The notes under the pieces were generated by a model. That model ran no database searches and was not told the origin of the DNA. It was given only the letters and a program-made list of their open reading frames with translations. This document shows, in pieces, positions 9,015 to 18,941 of a stretch of 64,000 bases of DNA (within the stretch, counting starts at the first letter, position 1; the number at the start of each line of letters is the position of its first letter). The DNA comes from an uncultured Pelagibacteraceae bacterium (GTDB lineage: Bacteria; Pseudomonadota; Alphaproteobacteria; Pelagibacterales; Pelagibacteraceae), in contig CACCEJ010000001.1 of the NCBI GenBank assembly GCA_902545035.1, positions 1 through 64,000 of the forward strand, written 5' to 3'. Made by a program: the position numbers and the translations under genes.

Positions 9015-9902
9015 TTATATTTTTTCTAAAACTGATTTTACTGTATCTCCCATAACAGATGGGTTTTTAGAAATTGTAATTCCACACTCTTTTAAAATTT
9101 CAACCTTTTCAATTGCACTTTCTCCGTACGCTGAAACTATTGCTCCAGCATGACCCATTACTCTTCCTTTAGGAGCAGTTAATCCAGCTATGTATGCTAT
9201 AACGGGTTTTTTCATATTTTCTTTTGCAAATTCTCCTGCTGCTACTTCCTGAGGACCACCAATCTCTCCAATCATTAAAATTGCGTCAGTCTCATCGTCT
9301 GTCTCAAATTTTTCAATAATATCTCTAAATGAACTTCCATTTATTGGATCTCCTCCAATACCTACACTCGTTGAGACACCTATATTCAAATTCTTGAGTT
9401 GTTGAGCTGCTTCATAACCTAATGTTCCTGATCTACTTATGATTCCAATTCTTCCTTCTTTATAAATATGTCCTGGCATTATCCCCAACATAGATTTTCC
9501 TGGACTAATAATACCTGCACAATTGGGTCCAACTAAAGTCATTTTAGAACTTTTGGTGTATCTCCTCATATACCTTTTTATTCTGATCATGTCGTGAGAT
9601 GGAATTCCATCAACAATAGCTACACAAGTTTTAATACCAGCATCAGCAGCTTCCATTGCCGAGTCTGCCGCAAAAGCTGGTGGTACAAATAAAATTGATG
9701 CGTCTGCTCCTGTTTCGCTTACTGCATCTTTAACTGTATTAAATACTGGCAAATTTAGGTGCATAGAGCCACCCTTTCCTGGAGTAACTCCACCAACGAC
9801 ATTAGAACCATACTTAATCATCTCGTCTGCATGAAAAGACCCCATTTTTCCTGTAAAACCTTGAATAATTATCTTACTTTTTTTGTCTATAAGTACTGTC
9901 AT
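9015..9902 (-). CDS. mtkB: Malate-CoA ligase alpha subunit (SucD-like)
   Basis: An ADP-forming acyl-CoA synthetase alpha subunit with CoA-binding N terminus (GFTGKMGSFHADEMI), LVGPNCAGIISPGKSMLGIMPG, and the phospho-histidine loop GHAGAIVSAYGES near residue 252. Succinyl-CoA synthetase alpha is the nearest common family. However, MIRIKRYMRRY, the AGIISPGKSMLGIM wording and the neighbouring malyl-CoA lyase are, as I recall, features of methylotroph malate thiokinase MtkB. The predicted reaction is malate + CoA + ATP to malyl-CoA. Succinate as substrate cannot be excluded. It starts 3 nt after mtkA. Confidence 0.78.
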   Translation of the reverse strand: MTVLIDKKSKIIIQGFTGKMGSFHADEMIKYGSNVVGGVTPGKGGSMHLNLPVFNTVKDAVSETGADASILFVPPAFAADSAMEAADAGIKTCVAIVDGIPSHDMIRIKRYMRRYTKSSKMTLVGPNCAGIISPGKSMLGIMPGHIYKEGRIGIISRSGTLGYEAAQQLKNLNIGVSTSVGIGGDPINGSSFRDIIEKFETDDETDAILMIGEIGGPQEVAAGEFAKENMKKPVIAYIAGLTAPKGRVMGHAGAIVSAYGESAIEKVEILKECGITISKNPSVMGDTVKSVLEKI

Positions 9903-9905
9903 GAT

Positions 9906-11069
9906 CTATTTATTGAGTGCTGCAACCGCTTTATTCGCTGCATCCTCTAAAGTGTTTGCTTCAATATAATTTATCTTACTCTCTTTTAAAATTTTATTCC
10001 CTTTTTCAACATTTGTACCTGCCAATCTAATAACCAATGGAACATTAACTTCTATTTTTTTAAGAGCTTCTACTATTCCTTCTGCTACCCAATCACATCT
10101 GTTTATACCAGCAAAAATATTTACTAAAATTACTTTTACTTTTTTATCCATTGTAACTAACTTAAATGCTTTAACTATTTTTTCTGGAGTAGCACCACCA
10201 CCCACATCTAAAAAATTAGCAGGACTTCCACCAGCTAGTTTAATCATATCCATTGATGCCATTGCTAATCCAGCACCATTAATAATATTACCAATGTTCC
10301 CATCCAAACTCACATAATTTAATCCTCTATCAGATGCAAAAACTTCTTTTGAGTCTTCTTGTGTCTTATCTCTAAGTTCTGAAACTTGGTTTCTTCTAAA
10401 CATTGCGTTATTATCAAAACTCATTTTACAATCTAAAGCTAAAATTTGTTTTTGTTTTGAAATTACTAATGGATTGACTTCCACCATTGTAGCATCTAGT
10501 TCACTGAATGCTTTATAACATCCAATAATAGTTTCAGAGGCTCTTCTAATTAAATCAGGTTCAATTCCTAAACCAAATGCTAATTCTCTGGCTTGAAAAC
10601 TTTGCATTCCTACAGCAACTTCAATTTTTGATCTAATTATAGTTTCAGGTTTTTCTTTCGAAATTTCCTCAACACTCATACCACCTTCTGTTGATGCAAC
10701 CACCATAATGCTTTCTGAACTTCTATCAAAAACAAGACCAAGATATAGTTCTCGCTCTATATCTGTTGCTTCTTCAATATAAATTCTATTAACTATTTTA
10801 CCTTCGGGGCCTGTTTGATTTGTAACTAATTTTTTTCCTAACAATTTGTCTGTTGCTTGAGCAACTTCCAATGGACTATCACATACTATTATTCCACCAG
10901 CTTTTCCTCTAGCACCAGAGTGAATTTGTGCTTTTACTACCCATTTTGATCCACCAATTTCTCTAGCTTTATTCTCAGCATTCTCTGGGCTATAGACAAT
11001 TCCGCCTCTTGGAATCGTTACTCCAAAATCTGAAAGTATTTTTTTTGCTTGGTATTCGTGAATATCCAT
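9906..11069 (-). CDS. mtkA: Malate-CoA ligase beta subunit (SucC-like)
   Basis: A 387-aa ATP-grasp beta subunit: MDIHEYQAKKILSDFGV at the N terminus, KAQIHSGARGKAGGI for nucleotide binding, and NGAGLAMASMDMIKLAGG plus DVGGGA in the CoA-ligase domain. Near residue 328 it reads FAGINRCDWVAEGI, where SucC proteins normally read FGGI(V/M)RCD; I recall the former from MtkA of serine-cycle methylotrophs. Adjacency to mcl supports malate as substrate. A bifunctional succinate/malate enzyme is possible. It is 8 nt downstream of mcl. Confidence 0.8.
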   Translation of the reverse strand: MDIHEYQAKKILSDFGVTIPRGGIVYSPENAENKAREIGGSKWVVKAQIHSGARGKAGGIIVCDSPLEVAQATDKLLGKKLVTNQTGPEGKIVNRIYIEEATDIERELYLGLVFDRSSESIMVVASTEGGMSVEEISKEKPETIIRSKIEVAVGMQSFQARELAFGLGIEPDLIRRASETIIGCYKAFSELDATMVEVNPLVISKQKQILALDCKMSFDNNAMFRRNQVSELRDKTQEDSKEVFASDRGLNYVSLDGNIGNIINGAGLAMASMDMIKLAGGSPANFLDVGGGATPEKIVKAFKLVTMDKKVKVILVNIFAGINRCDWVAEGIVEALKKIEVNVPLVIRLAGTNVEKGNKILKESKINYIEANTLEDAANKAVAALNK

Positions 11070-11077
11070 AATTTTAT

Positions 11078-12016
11078 TTATTTATTATGGATTAACTTAT
11101 CGATGTTTACAATATTTTCAGCCATTCTAGCTGATGCAGCATCAATCATCCGTCCATCAAGCTGAGCAGCTCCTTTTCCTTCATTTGCAGCCTTTTCTAG
11201 TTCCTCTAGGATCCTTTTAGCCTTAGTAACCTCTGCTTCAGGTGGTGAGAAAACTTTATTTGCAAGCTCTATTTGAGATGGATGAATTGCCCATTTGCCT
11301 TCAATACCAATTGCAGCTCCTCTTTTAGCAGCAGCTGTATAGGCATCTGGATCATTAAAATCTCCAAATGGTCCATCAATTGCTCTTAAGCCATAAGCTC
11401 TGCAAGTCATTACTAATTCAGATAATCCATGGTGCCATTGATCACCAGGATAATTTTCATTAAGACCACCTATGACAGTTGTTCTTGCTCTTAAACTTGC
11501 AGCATAATCTGCAACACCAAAATGTAATGCCTCAAGCCTTTCACTAGAAGTTGCAATTTCTTTTATATTAGACATTCCCAAAGCTGTCTCAATTAAACAT
11601 TCAATTCCAATTTTATTTTTTAATTTTTTGTTTGTTTCAATCTGAGTTAATAAACAATCAACCATATAAACATCGCTTGCAGTACCAGCTTTTGGAACTA
11701 AAATTGTATCTACATTTTCTCCAGCTTGTTCAACTATTTCAATTAAATCAGAGTACATGTAATGTGTATCTAAACTATTTATTCTCACAGAAATAGTTTT
11801 GCCACTGCCTCTCCAATTCATTTCATTTAATGCTTTAATAACATTTGCTCTTGCAGAAATTTTATCATTAGGAGAAACTGCATCTTCAAGATCTAAAAAA
11901 ACATAATCTGCTGCTGAACTAAGTGCTTTCTCAAACATTTTAGGAGATGAACCTGGAACAGCCAATTCACTTCTTTGTAATCTTGATCTTGCAGGTTTAT
12001 AAAATTTATGGCTCAT
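11078..12016 (-). CDS. mcl: Malyl-CoA lyase (HpcH/HpaI, CitE-like)
   Basis: A TIM-barrel CitE-like enzyme of 312 aa. The N terminus RLQRSELAVPGSSPKMFEKA, the acidic metal-binding segment VFLDLEDAVSPNDK, GIECLIETALGM, GVADYAASLRARTTVIGG and FEGKWAIHPSQ-like IEGKWAIHPSQIELAN fit malyl-CoA lyase, which cleaves malyl-CoA to glyoxylate and acetyl-CoA. It appears to lack a short insertion I recall after the VIGG segment in the Methylobacterium enzyme. Beta-methylmalyl-CoA or citramalyl-CoA activity is an alternative. It overlaps hisE by 4 nt and precedes mtkAB. Confidence 0.85.
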   Translation of the reverse strand: MSHKFYKPARSRLQRSELAVPGSSPKMFEKALSSAADYVFLDLEDAVSPNDKISARANVIKALNEMNWRGSGKTISVRINSLDTHYMYSDLIEIVEQAGENVDTILVPKAGTASDVYMVDCLLTQIETNKKLKNKIGIECLIETALGMSNIKEIATSSERLEALHFGVADYAASLRARTTVIGGLNENYPGDQWHHGLSELVMTCRAYGLRAIDGPFGDFNDPDAYTAAAKRGAAIGIEGKWAIHPSQIELANKVFSPPEAEVTKAKRILEELEKAANEGKGAAQLDGRMIDAASARMAENIVNIDKLIHNK

Positions 12017-12285
12017 TTTTTTCTTTTATCTAATTCACTCATTACATCTTCAATTTTTATATTATTTGCCTCAAGGTACATGGCTAAATGATAAAATACA
12101 TCAGCTGCTTCATGTATTTTATTTGAATCTTCCTCAACTGCCTCAATAAGTTCATCTATCTCCTCAAGCACTTTTGCTTTACTCAAAGATTTATCACTCA
12201 AAAGTTTATTAGTATACGAACCATCAACTGGTGAAGATTTTCTTTCTCTTGCAAGTTTAAATAGACTTTCTAGGGTATTTAGCAT
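12013..12285 (-). CDS. hisE: Phosphoribosyl-ATP pyrophosphatase
   Basis: A 90-aa all-alpha MazG-like enzyme for histidine step 2, converting PR-ATP to PR-AMP. Supporting segments are RKSSPVDGSYTNKLL, KVLEEIDELIEAVEE (acidic metal site) and HEAADVFYHLAMYLE. It is stand-alone, not fused to HisI. It begins 1 nt after hisF and overlaps mcl by 4 nt, which ties the mcl-mtk module to the his transcript. Confidence 0.93.
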   Translation of the reverse strand: MLNTLESLFKLARERKSSPVDGSYTNKLLSDKSLSKAKVLEEIDELIEAVEEDSNKIHEAADVFYHLAMYLEANNIKIEDVMSELDKRKK

Positions 12286-12286
12286 C

Positions 12287-13042
12287 TCAAATCCTAACAG
12301 GTATACCTTTTGAGTCCAGATATTCTTTAGCTTCTTTCACAGAATATTTTCCGTAGTGAAATATGGATGCTGCTAAAACCGCGCTAGCGTTACCTAATTT
12401 GATGCCATCGACTAAATGATCAAGATCCCCAACCCCGCCTGATGCAATTGTGGGTATGTTTACCATAGATGAAATTTTAGCCATCAAATCTATGTCATAG
12501 CCTACCTGAGTACCATCTCTATCCATTGATGTAACAAGTAACTCACCTGCTCCACTCTCTTCCATCTTTTTTGCGAACTCTAAAGCATCAATTCTAGTAT
12601 TATTTCGTCCACCATGAGTAAAAACTTCCCATTTGTCTCCATTTTTCTTAGCATCAATTGCAACAACGATACATTGTGAACCAAATTTTTTTGAACTTTG
12701 AACTACAACATCAGCGTTTTGAACTGCAGCTGTATTAATTGAAACCTTGTCAGCCCCACAGTTTAAAAGTTTGCTAATATCTTCTACACTTCTAACTCCA
12801 CCGCCAACAGTTAAAGGTACAAAACATTTTTTTGAAGTATCTTTTACAACTTCATAAATTGTATCTCTATTTTCATTTGATGCTGTGATATCTAAAAAAC
12901 AAATTTCATCTGCACCACCATCACTATAAATTTTTGCTTGTTCAACAGGATCGCCCGCATCTTGAAGGTCAACAAAGTTTATACCTTTTACAACTCTTCC
13001 ATTTTTAACATCTAAACAAGGTATAATTCTATTTTTAAGCAT
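12287..13042 (-). CDS. hisF: Imidazole glycerol phosphate synthase, cyclase subunit
   Basis: A (beta/alpha)8 barrel of 251 aa. Catalytic Asp residues sit in [14 protein letters not shown] (about residue 11) and VVAIDAKK (about 130), and the phosphate loops read LTVGGGVRS and [12 protein letters not shown]. With HisH it makes imidazole glycerol phosphate and AICAR from PRFAR and glutamine. It overlaps hisA by 8 nt, as expected for a translationally coupled his operon. Confidence 0.98.
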   Translation of the reverse strand: MLKNRIIPCLDVKNGRVVKGINFVDLQDAGDPVEQAKIYSDGGADEICFLDITASNENRDTIYEVVKDTSKKCFVPLTVGGGVRSVEDISKLLNCGADKVSINTAAVQNADVVVQSSKKFGSQCIVVAIDAKKNGDKWEVFTHGGRNNTRIDALEFAKKMEESGAGELLVTSMDRDGTQVGYDIDLMAKISSMVNIPTIASGGVGDLDHLVDGIKLGNASAVLAASIFHYGKYSVKEAKEYLDSKGIPVRI

Positions 13043-13760
13043 CTACTTCTTTTGCAAGTTCATCTAATTTTATATCACCATCATATATAGCTTTACCAAC
13101 TATAATTCCTTCAATATTTTTATTTCCTAAATCCTTCGCTCTTTTAATATCATTAATTGAGGAAACTCCCCCAGAAATAATCACTGGGCAATTTGAATTA
13201 TTAGCTACATTTTCTGTTTCATCAAAGTTTGGGCTTAGCTTCATGCCATCTCTATTAATATCGGTATAAATTAATCTACTGACTCCATAATCATTTACAT
13301 ATTTTAAAAATTCTAAAGTTTTTAAATTAGAATTTTCTTTCCATCCAGATACAGACAGATAACCATCTTTAGCATCTAGACCTAAAGCAATCTTGTCTGG
13401 AAATTTTTGACAAGCTTCTTTTAAAAAATTTTTATTTTTTATTGCAGCACTTCCTAAAATTACTTTCTCAACTCCTGCATCAACATACTTTTGAATACTA
13501 TCAAAGTTTCTTACACCACCACCTATTTCAATTTTAACATCAAATTTCCCAACAATTTCCTCAATAATATCAATATTTACAGTTTCACCTGTTAATGCTC
13601 CATCAAGGTCGACAATGTGCAAGTTTCTAAATCCATGATCTTTATATTTACCTGCTTGATCAACTGGGGACATATCATATTCAGTTTTATTATTAAAGTC
13701 TCCTTTAACTAACCTCACGCACTTTTTATCTTTGATATCTATTGCAGGAAATATTTTCAT
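13035..13760 (-). CDS. hisA: ProFAR isomerase
   Basis: The 241-aa barrel enzyme isomerises ProFAR to PRFAR in histidine synthesis. The N terminus [18 protein letters not shown] carries the catalytic base, LGLDAKDG the second catalytic Asp, and IEIGGGVRN and VIISGGVSS the phosphate-binding loops. Its start overlaps the stop of the polysaccharide-lyase-like gene by 4 nt, so that unexpected gene is physically inside the his operon. Confidence 0.97.
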   Translation of the reverse strand: MKIFPAIDIKDKKCVRLVKGDFNNKTEYDMSPVDQAGKYKDHGFRNLHIVDLDGALTGETVNIDIIEEIVGKFDVKIEIGGGVRNFDSIQKYVDAGVEKVILGSAAIKNKNFLKEACQKFPDKIALGLDAKDGYLSVSGWKENSNLKTLEFLKYVNDYGVSRLIYTDINRDGMKLSPNFDETENVANNSNCPVIISGGVSSINDIKRAKDLGNKNIEGIIVGKAIYDGDIKLDELAKEVDA

Positions 13761-14674
13761 TTTATATAGGATTTAGGGACCTCGAGAATAGAATTTGGTG
13801 TTAATTCTTTTTTATTTTTTCTGTAAGCATAAATTTTATACTTTTCAACTTTTTGGGAATTTAATTTTTTACACTCAATTTTACTTAATAGTTTTTCACA
13901 TTTTTTTTCTGAACGGACCCCGTCAAAAAAAGCAATTCTTTGAGGCATTTTGCTTTTGCCAAAAGTATTTTTATAACGTGAAATAAAGCTATTATATAAA
14001 CCGTATCTTAAATTTTGCTCTAATCCTTTCGTTGGATGGTTTGAAATACCTTTAAAGTCAACTTTAAGTTCACCATCAATCCAAACTTTCATAAAACCTT
14101 TTTTAGAATCTGGATGCCAATTTGTGTTGAATATAATTTGAGTCCAATTTCCAATAAACTCGTCGTTTTGTTTTAAAACTATCTGACTATCTCTGAAGGT
14201 GTCCCCATTTCTATTAAAAGTTAATCCAGCGTGAGTGTGCTTAAACATGACTAAAACTTTTGATGGCTTTAGTCTTTTCCATTGAATAAGGGACATGTTT
14301 GAAGGCGCAACAGAATTGTAATCCTTTGGTAAATAAATATAAAACTGATACCAACGTTCTACTTTAGATGGGTATTTTTTATAATAAAGTTCTGTTCTTT
14401 CTCTGTCATTTTTACAATCACTCCATTTTGGTTCATAACCACATTCTCCATCATTTAATTCAAACTTGATAGATTTTTCACCAACTATTGAAAAGTCAGA
14501 AATAGATACAGGATTTATTGCATGCTTAGCATTAAGCATATGAAATTCTTCTGGAATTGACCTGCCGTATTTATCTTCTTTTAACGCTTTTTTTACTTTG
14601 GAAAATTTAGTTTTTGAAAAAGCATTGTTTGTTAAAAATATTCCAATTAATAGTAACAATAAAAAATTTTTCAT
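13757..14674 (-). CDS. Secreted polysaccharide-lyase-like protein (heparin lyase I fold)
   Basis: The 305-aa protein begins with a signal peptide (MKNFLLLLLIGIFLTNNAFS). It shows the pattern of the heparin-lyase-I-like family: FELNDGECGYEP, RERTELYYKKYP, RWYQFYIYLPKDY, WTQIIFNTNWHPDS, KVWIDGELKVDFKG and YGLYNSFISRY. These repeat in order in the 21799-22797 protein. Family members are jelly-roll lyases or glycan-binding proteins; catalysis here is unproven. It sits between hisH and hisA with 4-nt overlaps on both sides, an odd place for an exported protein. The fold call is moderate and the substrate unknown. Confidence 0.65.
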   Translation of the reverse strand: MKNFLLLLLIGIFLTNNAFSKTKFSKVKKALKEDKYGRSIPEEFHMLNAKHAINPVSISDFSIVGEKSIKFELNDGECGYEPKWSDCKNDRERTELYYKKYPSKVERWYQFYIYLPKDYNSVAPSNMSLIQWKRLKPSKVLVMFKHTHAGLTFNRNGDTFRDSQIVLKQNDEFIGNWTQIIFNTNWHPDSKKGFMKVWIDGELKVDFKGISNHPTKGLEQNLRYGLYNSFISRYKNTFGKSKMPQRIAFFDGVRSEKKCEKLLSKIECKKLNSQKVEKYKIYAYRKNKKELTPNSILEVPKSYIK

Positions 14675-15297
14675 AAATTTATAAAATTATCAATTATTTT
14701 AAGTCCAATTTTATCACTCTTTTCTGGGTGAAATTGAGTACCAAAGATATTTTGTTTTTCAGCAGCACAAACTACATTTGTTGAGTAATCAGTTGTTGCT
14801 GAAATTACAGATTTATCCTCAGGTACAAATTCATAACTGTGAACAAAGTACATGTGAGATTTATTTTCGATATTTTTAAAAATCTTACTTTCTTTCTTAA
14901 TATTAATTTCATTCCAACCAATGTGTGGAAGCTTGAATTTACCGCCTTGGTTATCAATTTTAGACACTTTGCCTGAGATCCATCCTAAACCTTTAGTCTC
15001 ATTTTCCTCATAGCCGATATCAGCAAACATTTGAAGCCCAACACAAATTCCAAGAAGTGGTTTTTTACTTTCTAATGCAAATTCATTGAGAGTATCTATC
15101 AAACCATTAATATTCTTAAGCCCATCAATGCAGCTTTTAAAAGATCCTTGTCCTGGTAATACAACTTTATCGCTAGCTTTTATGGTCGTAAGATCTGATG
15201 TAACTGCAATATTTACTTTGTCTTTTGCAACTTCTTTAAACGAATTTATTACAGAACTTATATTGCCTGAATTGTAGTCAACAATTGTGACATTCAT
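14671..15297 (-). CDS. hisH: Imidazole glycerol phosphate synthase, glutaminase subunit
   Basis: A class I glutamine amidotransferase of 208 aa. The nucleophile Cys lies in LLGICVGLQMFADIG, the oxyanion strand in VVLPGQGSFKSC, and the His-Glu pair in GTQFHPEKSDKIG. It supplies ammonia to HisF. It lies 5 nt downstream of hisB and overlaps the lyase-like gene by 4 nt. Confidence 0.97.
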   Translation of the reverse strand: MNVTIVDYNSGNISSVINSFKEVAKDKVNIAVTSDLTTIKASDKVVLPGQGSFKSCIDGLKNINGLIDTLNEFALESKKPLLGICVGLQMFADIGYEENETKGLGWISGKVSKIDNQGGKFKLPHIGWNEINIKKESKIFKNIENKSHMYFVHSYEFVPEDKSVISATTDYSTNVVCAAEKQNIFGTQFHPEKSDKIGLKIIDNFINL

Positions 15298-15302
15298 TAA
15301 AT

Positions 15303-15893
15303 TTATAAAGAACCTTTTGTAGAAGGTATTGTAGTTTTATTTCTTGGATCCATTTCTAAAGCAGCTCTTAATGATCTAGCTAATCCTTTGAAGCAGGACT
15401 CGATAATGTGGTGACTGTTATCGCCATAAATGTTTTCAACGTGCAAAGTAATTCCTGCAGCTTGTGAAAAAGCTTGGAACCATTCTTTAAATAGTTCCGT
15501 GTCCATCTCACCTAATTTTTCTACTTTCAGTTTTACTTTCCAAATTAAATAAGGTCTGTTTGATACATCAATTGCGACTCTAGTTAATGTTTCATCCATC
15601 GGAATCATCGCATGTGCATATCTTTTTATACCAACAAATTTTTTAGATGCTTTTTTTAAACATTCACCAATTGCAATTCCTGTATCTTCAGTTGTGTGGT
15701 GAAGATCAATGTGCGTATCACCTTTAGCTTTAATATTCATATCCATTGATGAGTGTTTGGATAATTGCTCAAGCATGTGATCTAAAAAACCTATACCTGT
15801 GTCAACTTTATACTTACCCTTACCATCAATATTTAAATCAACACTGATGTTGGTCTCTTTTGTTTTTCTACTTATTTTGGCTTTACGTTTCAT
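15303..15893 (-). CDS. hisB: Imidazoleglycerol-phosphate dehydratase
   Basis: The monofunctional 196-aa dehydratase of histidine synthesis. Metal-binding motifs are clear: [29 protein letters not shown], and [19 protein letters not shown]. It is the first gene of the long minus-strand cluster running to 8139 and is divergent from hslV. The promoter should lie in the 91-nt gap 15894-15984, where I see no convincing box pair. Confidence 0.97.
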   Translation of the reverse strand: MKRKAKISRKTKETNISVDLNIDGKGKYKVDTGIGFLDHMLEQLSKHSSMDMNIKAKGDTHIDLHHTTEDTGIAIGECLKKASKKFVGIKRYAHAMIPMDETLTRVAIDVSNRPYLIWKVKLKVEKLGEMDTELFKEWFQAFSQAAGITLHVENIYGDNSHHIIESCFKGLARSLRAALEMDPRNKTTIPSTKGSL

Positions 15894-15984
15894 AATCTGA
15901 AAAAGGTATATATCTATTATTCAATTATGGCAATAATTCTAGCCTTGGTCTTGAACTATTAGATTTAGTATCCATCTATATCCC

Positions 15985-16500
15985 ATGACAACAATAGTAT
16001 TAGTTAGAAAAAACAATGAAGTAGTAGTTGCTGGTGATGGCCAAGTTAGTATGGGAAACACTGTTATTAAGAAAACTGCTAACAAAGTCCGTAAGATTGA
16101 GAAAAGAAATGTGATCGCAGGATTTGCTGGATCTACAGCAGACGCACTAACATTATTTGAAAGATTAGAGTCCAAGCTAGAGAAACATGCTGGAAATTTG
16201 GCAAGAGCAGCTGTTGAATTGGCTAAAGATTGGCGAACCGATAAATATTTAAGAAGATTAGAAGCTCTTATGGCTGTTGGTGATAAGGAAAATAGTTTCA
16301 TTATTTCAGGAACTGGCGATGTTTTAGAACCTGAGGGAGACGTCATTGGGATAGGATCTGGTGGAAATTATGCACTAGCTTCAGCTAAAGTATTAATGGA
16401 TACTGATTTATCCGCAGAAGAAATTGCAAAAAAAGCAATACAAGTTGCATCTGAAATATGTGTATTTACAAATGATAATTTAAATATTGAGAAAATTTAA
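15985..16500 (+). CDS. hslV: ATP-dependent protease subunit HslV
   Basis: A 171-aa proteasome-like peptidase. The N terminus [20 protein letters not shown] exposes the catalytic Thr after Met removal, and [20 protein letters not shown] and [14 protein letters not shown] are HslV hallmarks. It forms the double-hexamer core degraded through the HslU unfoldase, encoded 1 nt downstream. It is divergent from hisB. Confidence 0.98.
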   Translation: MTTIVLVRKNNEVVVAGDGQVSMGNTVIKKTANKVRKIEKRNVIAGFAGSTADALTLFERLESKLEKHAGNLARAAVELAKDWRTDKYLRRLEALMAVGDKENSFIISGTGDVLEPEGDVIGIGSGGNYALASAKVLMDTDLSAEEIAKKAIQVASEICVFTNDNLNIEKI

Positions 16501-16501
16501 C

Positions 16502-17872
16502 ATGGAAAAATCAAACGTAACGACTCTTCCAAATACTAAAGTAAAAAAAGAAAATAGTAGCATTCAGAATTCATTATCTCCAAGAGAAATAGTTTCAGAA
16601 TTGGATAGATTTGTTGTTGGACAAAATAATGCAAAAAGAGCCGTTGCAATTGCTTTGAGAAATAGATGGAGAAGACAGGCTTTGGAAGGAGATATGAAAG
16701 ATGAAGTTCTTCCAAAAAATATTTTAATGATGGGACCAACTGGTGTTGGTAAAACAGAAATATCTAGAAGGTTATCGAAACTGGCTGAAGCACCATTTGT
16801 AAAAGTTGAAGCTACAAGATTTACTGAAGTAGGTTACGTTGGAAGAGACGTTGAACAAATAATTAGAGATCTTTTAGAAATTGCTATCGCAATGGAAAAA
16901 GTAAAGAAAAGAAAAGAAGTTCACGCAAAAGCACAAAAGTTAGCAGAAGACAGGGTGCTCGACGCAATTGTTGGAAATAAAGCAAGTGTTGCAACAAGAG
17001 AAAGTTTTAGAAAAAGATTAAGAGATGGCGATTTAGATGATAATGAAATAGAAATTGCTGTTACTGAAGGTGGTGGTGGAATGCCATCATTTGAAATTCC
17101 TGGAATGCCTGGAGCAAATGTTGGAATGATAAATATTTCTGACATGCTTGGAAAATCAATGGGCCAAAAACCTAAGAAGAAAAAAATGTCAGTTAAAGAG
17201 TCTCATGAAATATTACTTAATGAAGAGGCAGATAAATTAATAGAACAAGACAAAATTATAAAATCTGCAAAAAATACAACTGAGAACAATGGAATCGTAT
17301 TTTTAGACGAAATAGATAAGATATCAGCTAGAACCGATAGAGTTGGTGGAGACGTATCAAGGGAAGGTGTTCAAAGAGACTTACTTCCACTTATTGAAGG
17401 AACAACAGTAAGTACTAAATATGGCCCGATTAAAACTGACCACATATTATTTATTGCTTCTGGTGCGTTCCAATTAGCAAAACCATCAGATCTTTTGCCT
17501 GAGCTTCAAGGAAGACTACCAATAAGAGTTGAGCTAGATGCATTGAATAGTGAGGATTTTAAGCGAATTTTAAAAGAGCCAGACAATAGTTTGATTAAAC
17601 AGTACAAAGCATTACTTAAAACTGAAAATGTTGATTTAGAATTTACTGAGGATGGAATTGATACAATTGCGACAATAGCAAGTGAAGTAAATACTACTGT
17701 CGAAAATATTGGGGCTAGAAGACTGCACACTATTATTGAAAGAGTTTTAGATGAAATTAGTTTTACAGCAACGGACCGAGCTGGAGAAACAATCAGTATA
17801 GACTCGGAATATATTAAGAAAAATATTGGTGAACTAGTTAAAGACGCTGATCTTTCAAAATTTATATTGTAA
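16502..17872 (+). CDS. hslU: HslU ATPase subunit (ClpY)
   Basis: AAA+ unfoldase partner of HslV. It has [20 protein letters not shown] at the N terminus, Walker [15 protein letters not shown], an I-domain in the middle, Walker [11 protein letters not shown], and a C-terminal sensor helix ([20 protein letters not shown]). The ORF track begins at 16487, inside hslV. The ATG at 16502 directly after the hslV stop ([11 protein letters not shown]) is the more natural start. The length of about 456 aa is usual. Confidence 0.97.
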   Translation: MEKSNVTTLPNTKVKKENSSIQNSLSPREIVSELDRFVVGQNNAKRAVAIALRNRWRRQALEGDMKDEVLPKNILMMGPTGVGKTEISRRLSKLAEAPFVKVEATRFTEVGYVGRDVEQIIRDLLEIAIAMEKVKKRKEVHAKAQKLAEDRVLDAIVGNKASVATRESFRKRLRDGDLDDNEIEIAVTEGGGGMPSFEIPGMPGANVGMINISDMLGKSMGQKPKKKKMSVKESHEILLNEEADKLIEQDKIIKSAKNTTENNGIVFLDEIDKISARTDRVGGDVSREGVQRDLLPLIEGTTVSTKYGPIKTDHILFIASGAFQLAKPSDLLPELQGRLPIRVELDALNSEDFKRILKEPDNSLIKQYKALLKTENVDLEFTEDGIDTIATIASEVNTTVENIGARRLHTIIERVLDEISFTATDRAGETISIDSEYIKKNIGELVKDADLSKFIL

Positions 17873-17878
17873 TTTAAA

Positions 17879-18295
17879 TTACTTTTTTTTCCTTAAGAGA
17901 ATATCAAAATTTCCTACAGAAGGATTTTCAACAGCCTCAAAATCAATACCTATAATTTTACTCATCAGTTGATTATTGCCTTTAATAAAATGAGGTACTG
18001 AAAACTTTAAAATACTTAGGTTATTAGATTGATATGGATCATTTAAGTTTTTTGATCTTAATCCCTTGCCAGTAATTACATTAATTTTATTAACACCATT
18101 TGCATAACATTCTTCTATATAAGAAGTCATCTTTTGGTTAGCCTCTTCTAAAGTAAAACCATGTAAATCAATAGATTTTTCGATATATCGCTTGGGGGAT
18201 GTAAAAATTTTTTGATCTTTATTTTCTAATTTGTCAGAACTATTTAGAAAATTTTGCCAGTCTTGTTTATCTTTATCTGATATTTTTTTAATCAA
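17879..18295 (-). CDS. Smr-domain protein
   Basis: A 138-aa protein with the C-terminal MutS2-like Smr domain: IDLHGFTLEEANQKMTSYIEECY and INVITGKGLRSKN, followed by SVPHFIKG. Smr domains are nucleic-acid endonucleases or binders; the stand-alone form is common in Proteobacteria. It lies directly after the Tim44-like gene with no gap and converges on hslU 6 nt away. Confidence 0.88.
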   Translation of the reverse strand: MIKKISDKDKQDWQNFLNSSDKLENKDQKIFTSPKRYIEKSIDLHGFTLEEANQKMTSYIEECYANGVNKINVITGKGLRSKNLNDPYQSNNLSILKFSVPHFIKGNNQLMSKIIGIDFEAVENPSVGNFDILLRKKK

Positions 18296-18883
18296 CTAAG
18301 CTTGAGTGTCTACTATTAACCAATTAGGATTTTTTGAAGTACTATCTTTTGTAAATTTCCAAGTATCAAGTACTTTTTTAACTTTTTGAGCATCACCAGA
18401 AATTACTTTATTATCTTTATCTTTAATACAAGATATAATTTCACTTACAAATTCAACACTTACTTCAAGCATATTTTTATTTTGGTTATGATCTTTTATT
18501 TCAGCTGAACTTATTCCTATAAATGTAGTTTCTGAAGTAACATTTCTAGCCTTCTTATCTTTTATAGCTTCATCAAATTGATCATAAACATTTTTTGCTA
18601 AAAGGTTTTTTATAGATTTCAGATCCCCCTTTGAAAAGCTGGTTATTATACTTTCATAAGCTATTTTTGCGCCATTTAGAAAATCTTTCTTTGCTGCTTC
18701 ATCAAAAGTCTCAGCATTTAGAATGGGAGAATTTTTTGTCTCGGGTACTTCGTGGGGAAAACTAGAGTTAATATTTTCCTCAAAACCAGTTTTTTTTCCT
18801 AGAATTCCTCTTAGTCTTAGGAAAATAAAGCCAGCTATCATTGCTAATAATATTATATCGATATATTCGAAGCTATAACTCAT
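18296..18883 (-). CDS. Tim44-like domain inner-membrane protein
   Basis: One N-terminal membrane segment (YIDIILLAMIAGFIFLRLRGIL) is followed by a Tim44-like domain. Typical elements are FDEAAKKDFLNGAKIAYESIITSFSKGDLKSI and a C-terminal VLDTWKFTKDSTSKNPNWLIVDT. Alphaproteobacterial homologues (TimA type) are candidate relatives of the mitochondrial import motor protein and lie next to fxsA and secB as here. I choose the ATG at 18883 (MSYSFEYIDIILL) over 18925 because the anchor then starts near the N terminus. Confidence 0.85.
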   Translation of the reverse strand: MSYSFEYIDIILLAMIAGFIFLRLRGILGKKTGFEENINSSFPHEVPETKNSPILNAETFDEAAKKDFLNGAKIAYESIITSFSKGDLKSIKNLLAKNVYDQFDEAIKDKKARNVTSETTFIGISSAEIKDHNQNKNMLEVSVEFVSEIISCIKDKDNKVISGDAQKVKKVLDTWKFTKDSTSKNPNWLIVDTQA

Positions 18884-18941
18884 AAATAGATAATATTTAC
18901 TATGTTGATTAATTTCAACCGGCAATTTACATTATAGACAA

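Noticed and set aside
15939-16346. 135-aa minus-strand ORF opposite hslV
   Set aside because: Antisense to the well-conserved hslV gene, with no recognisable domain.
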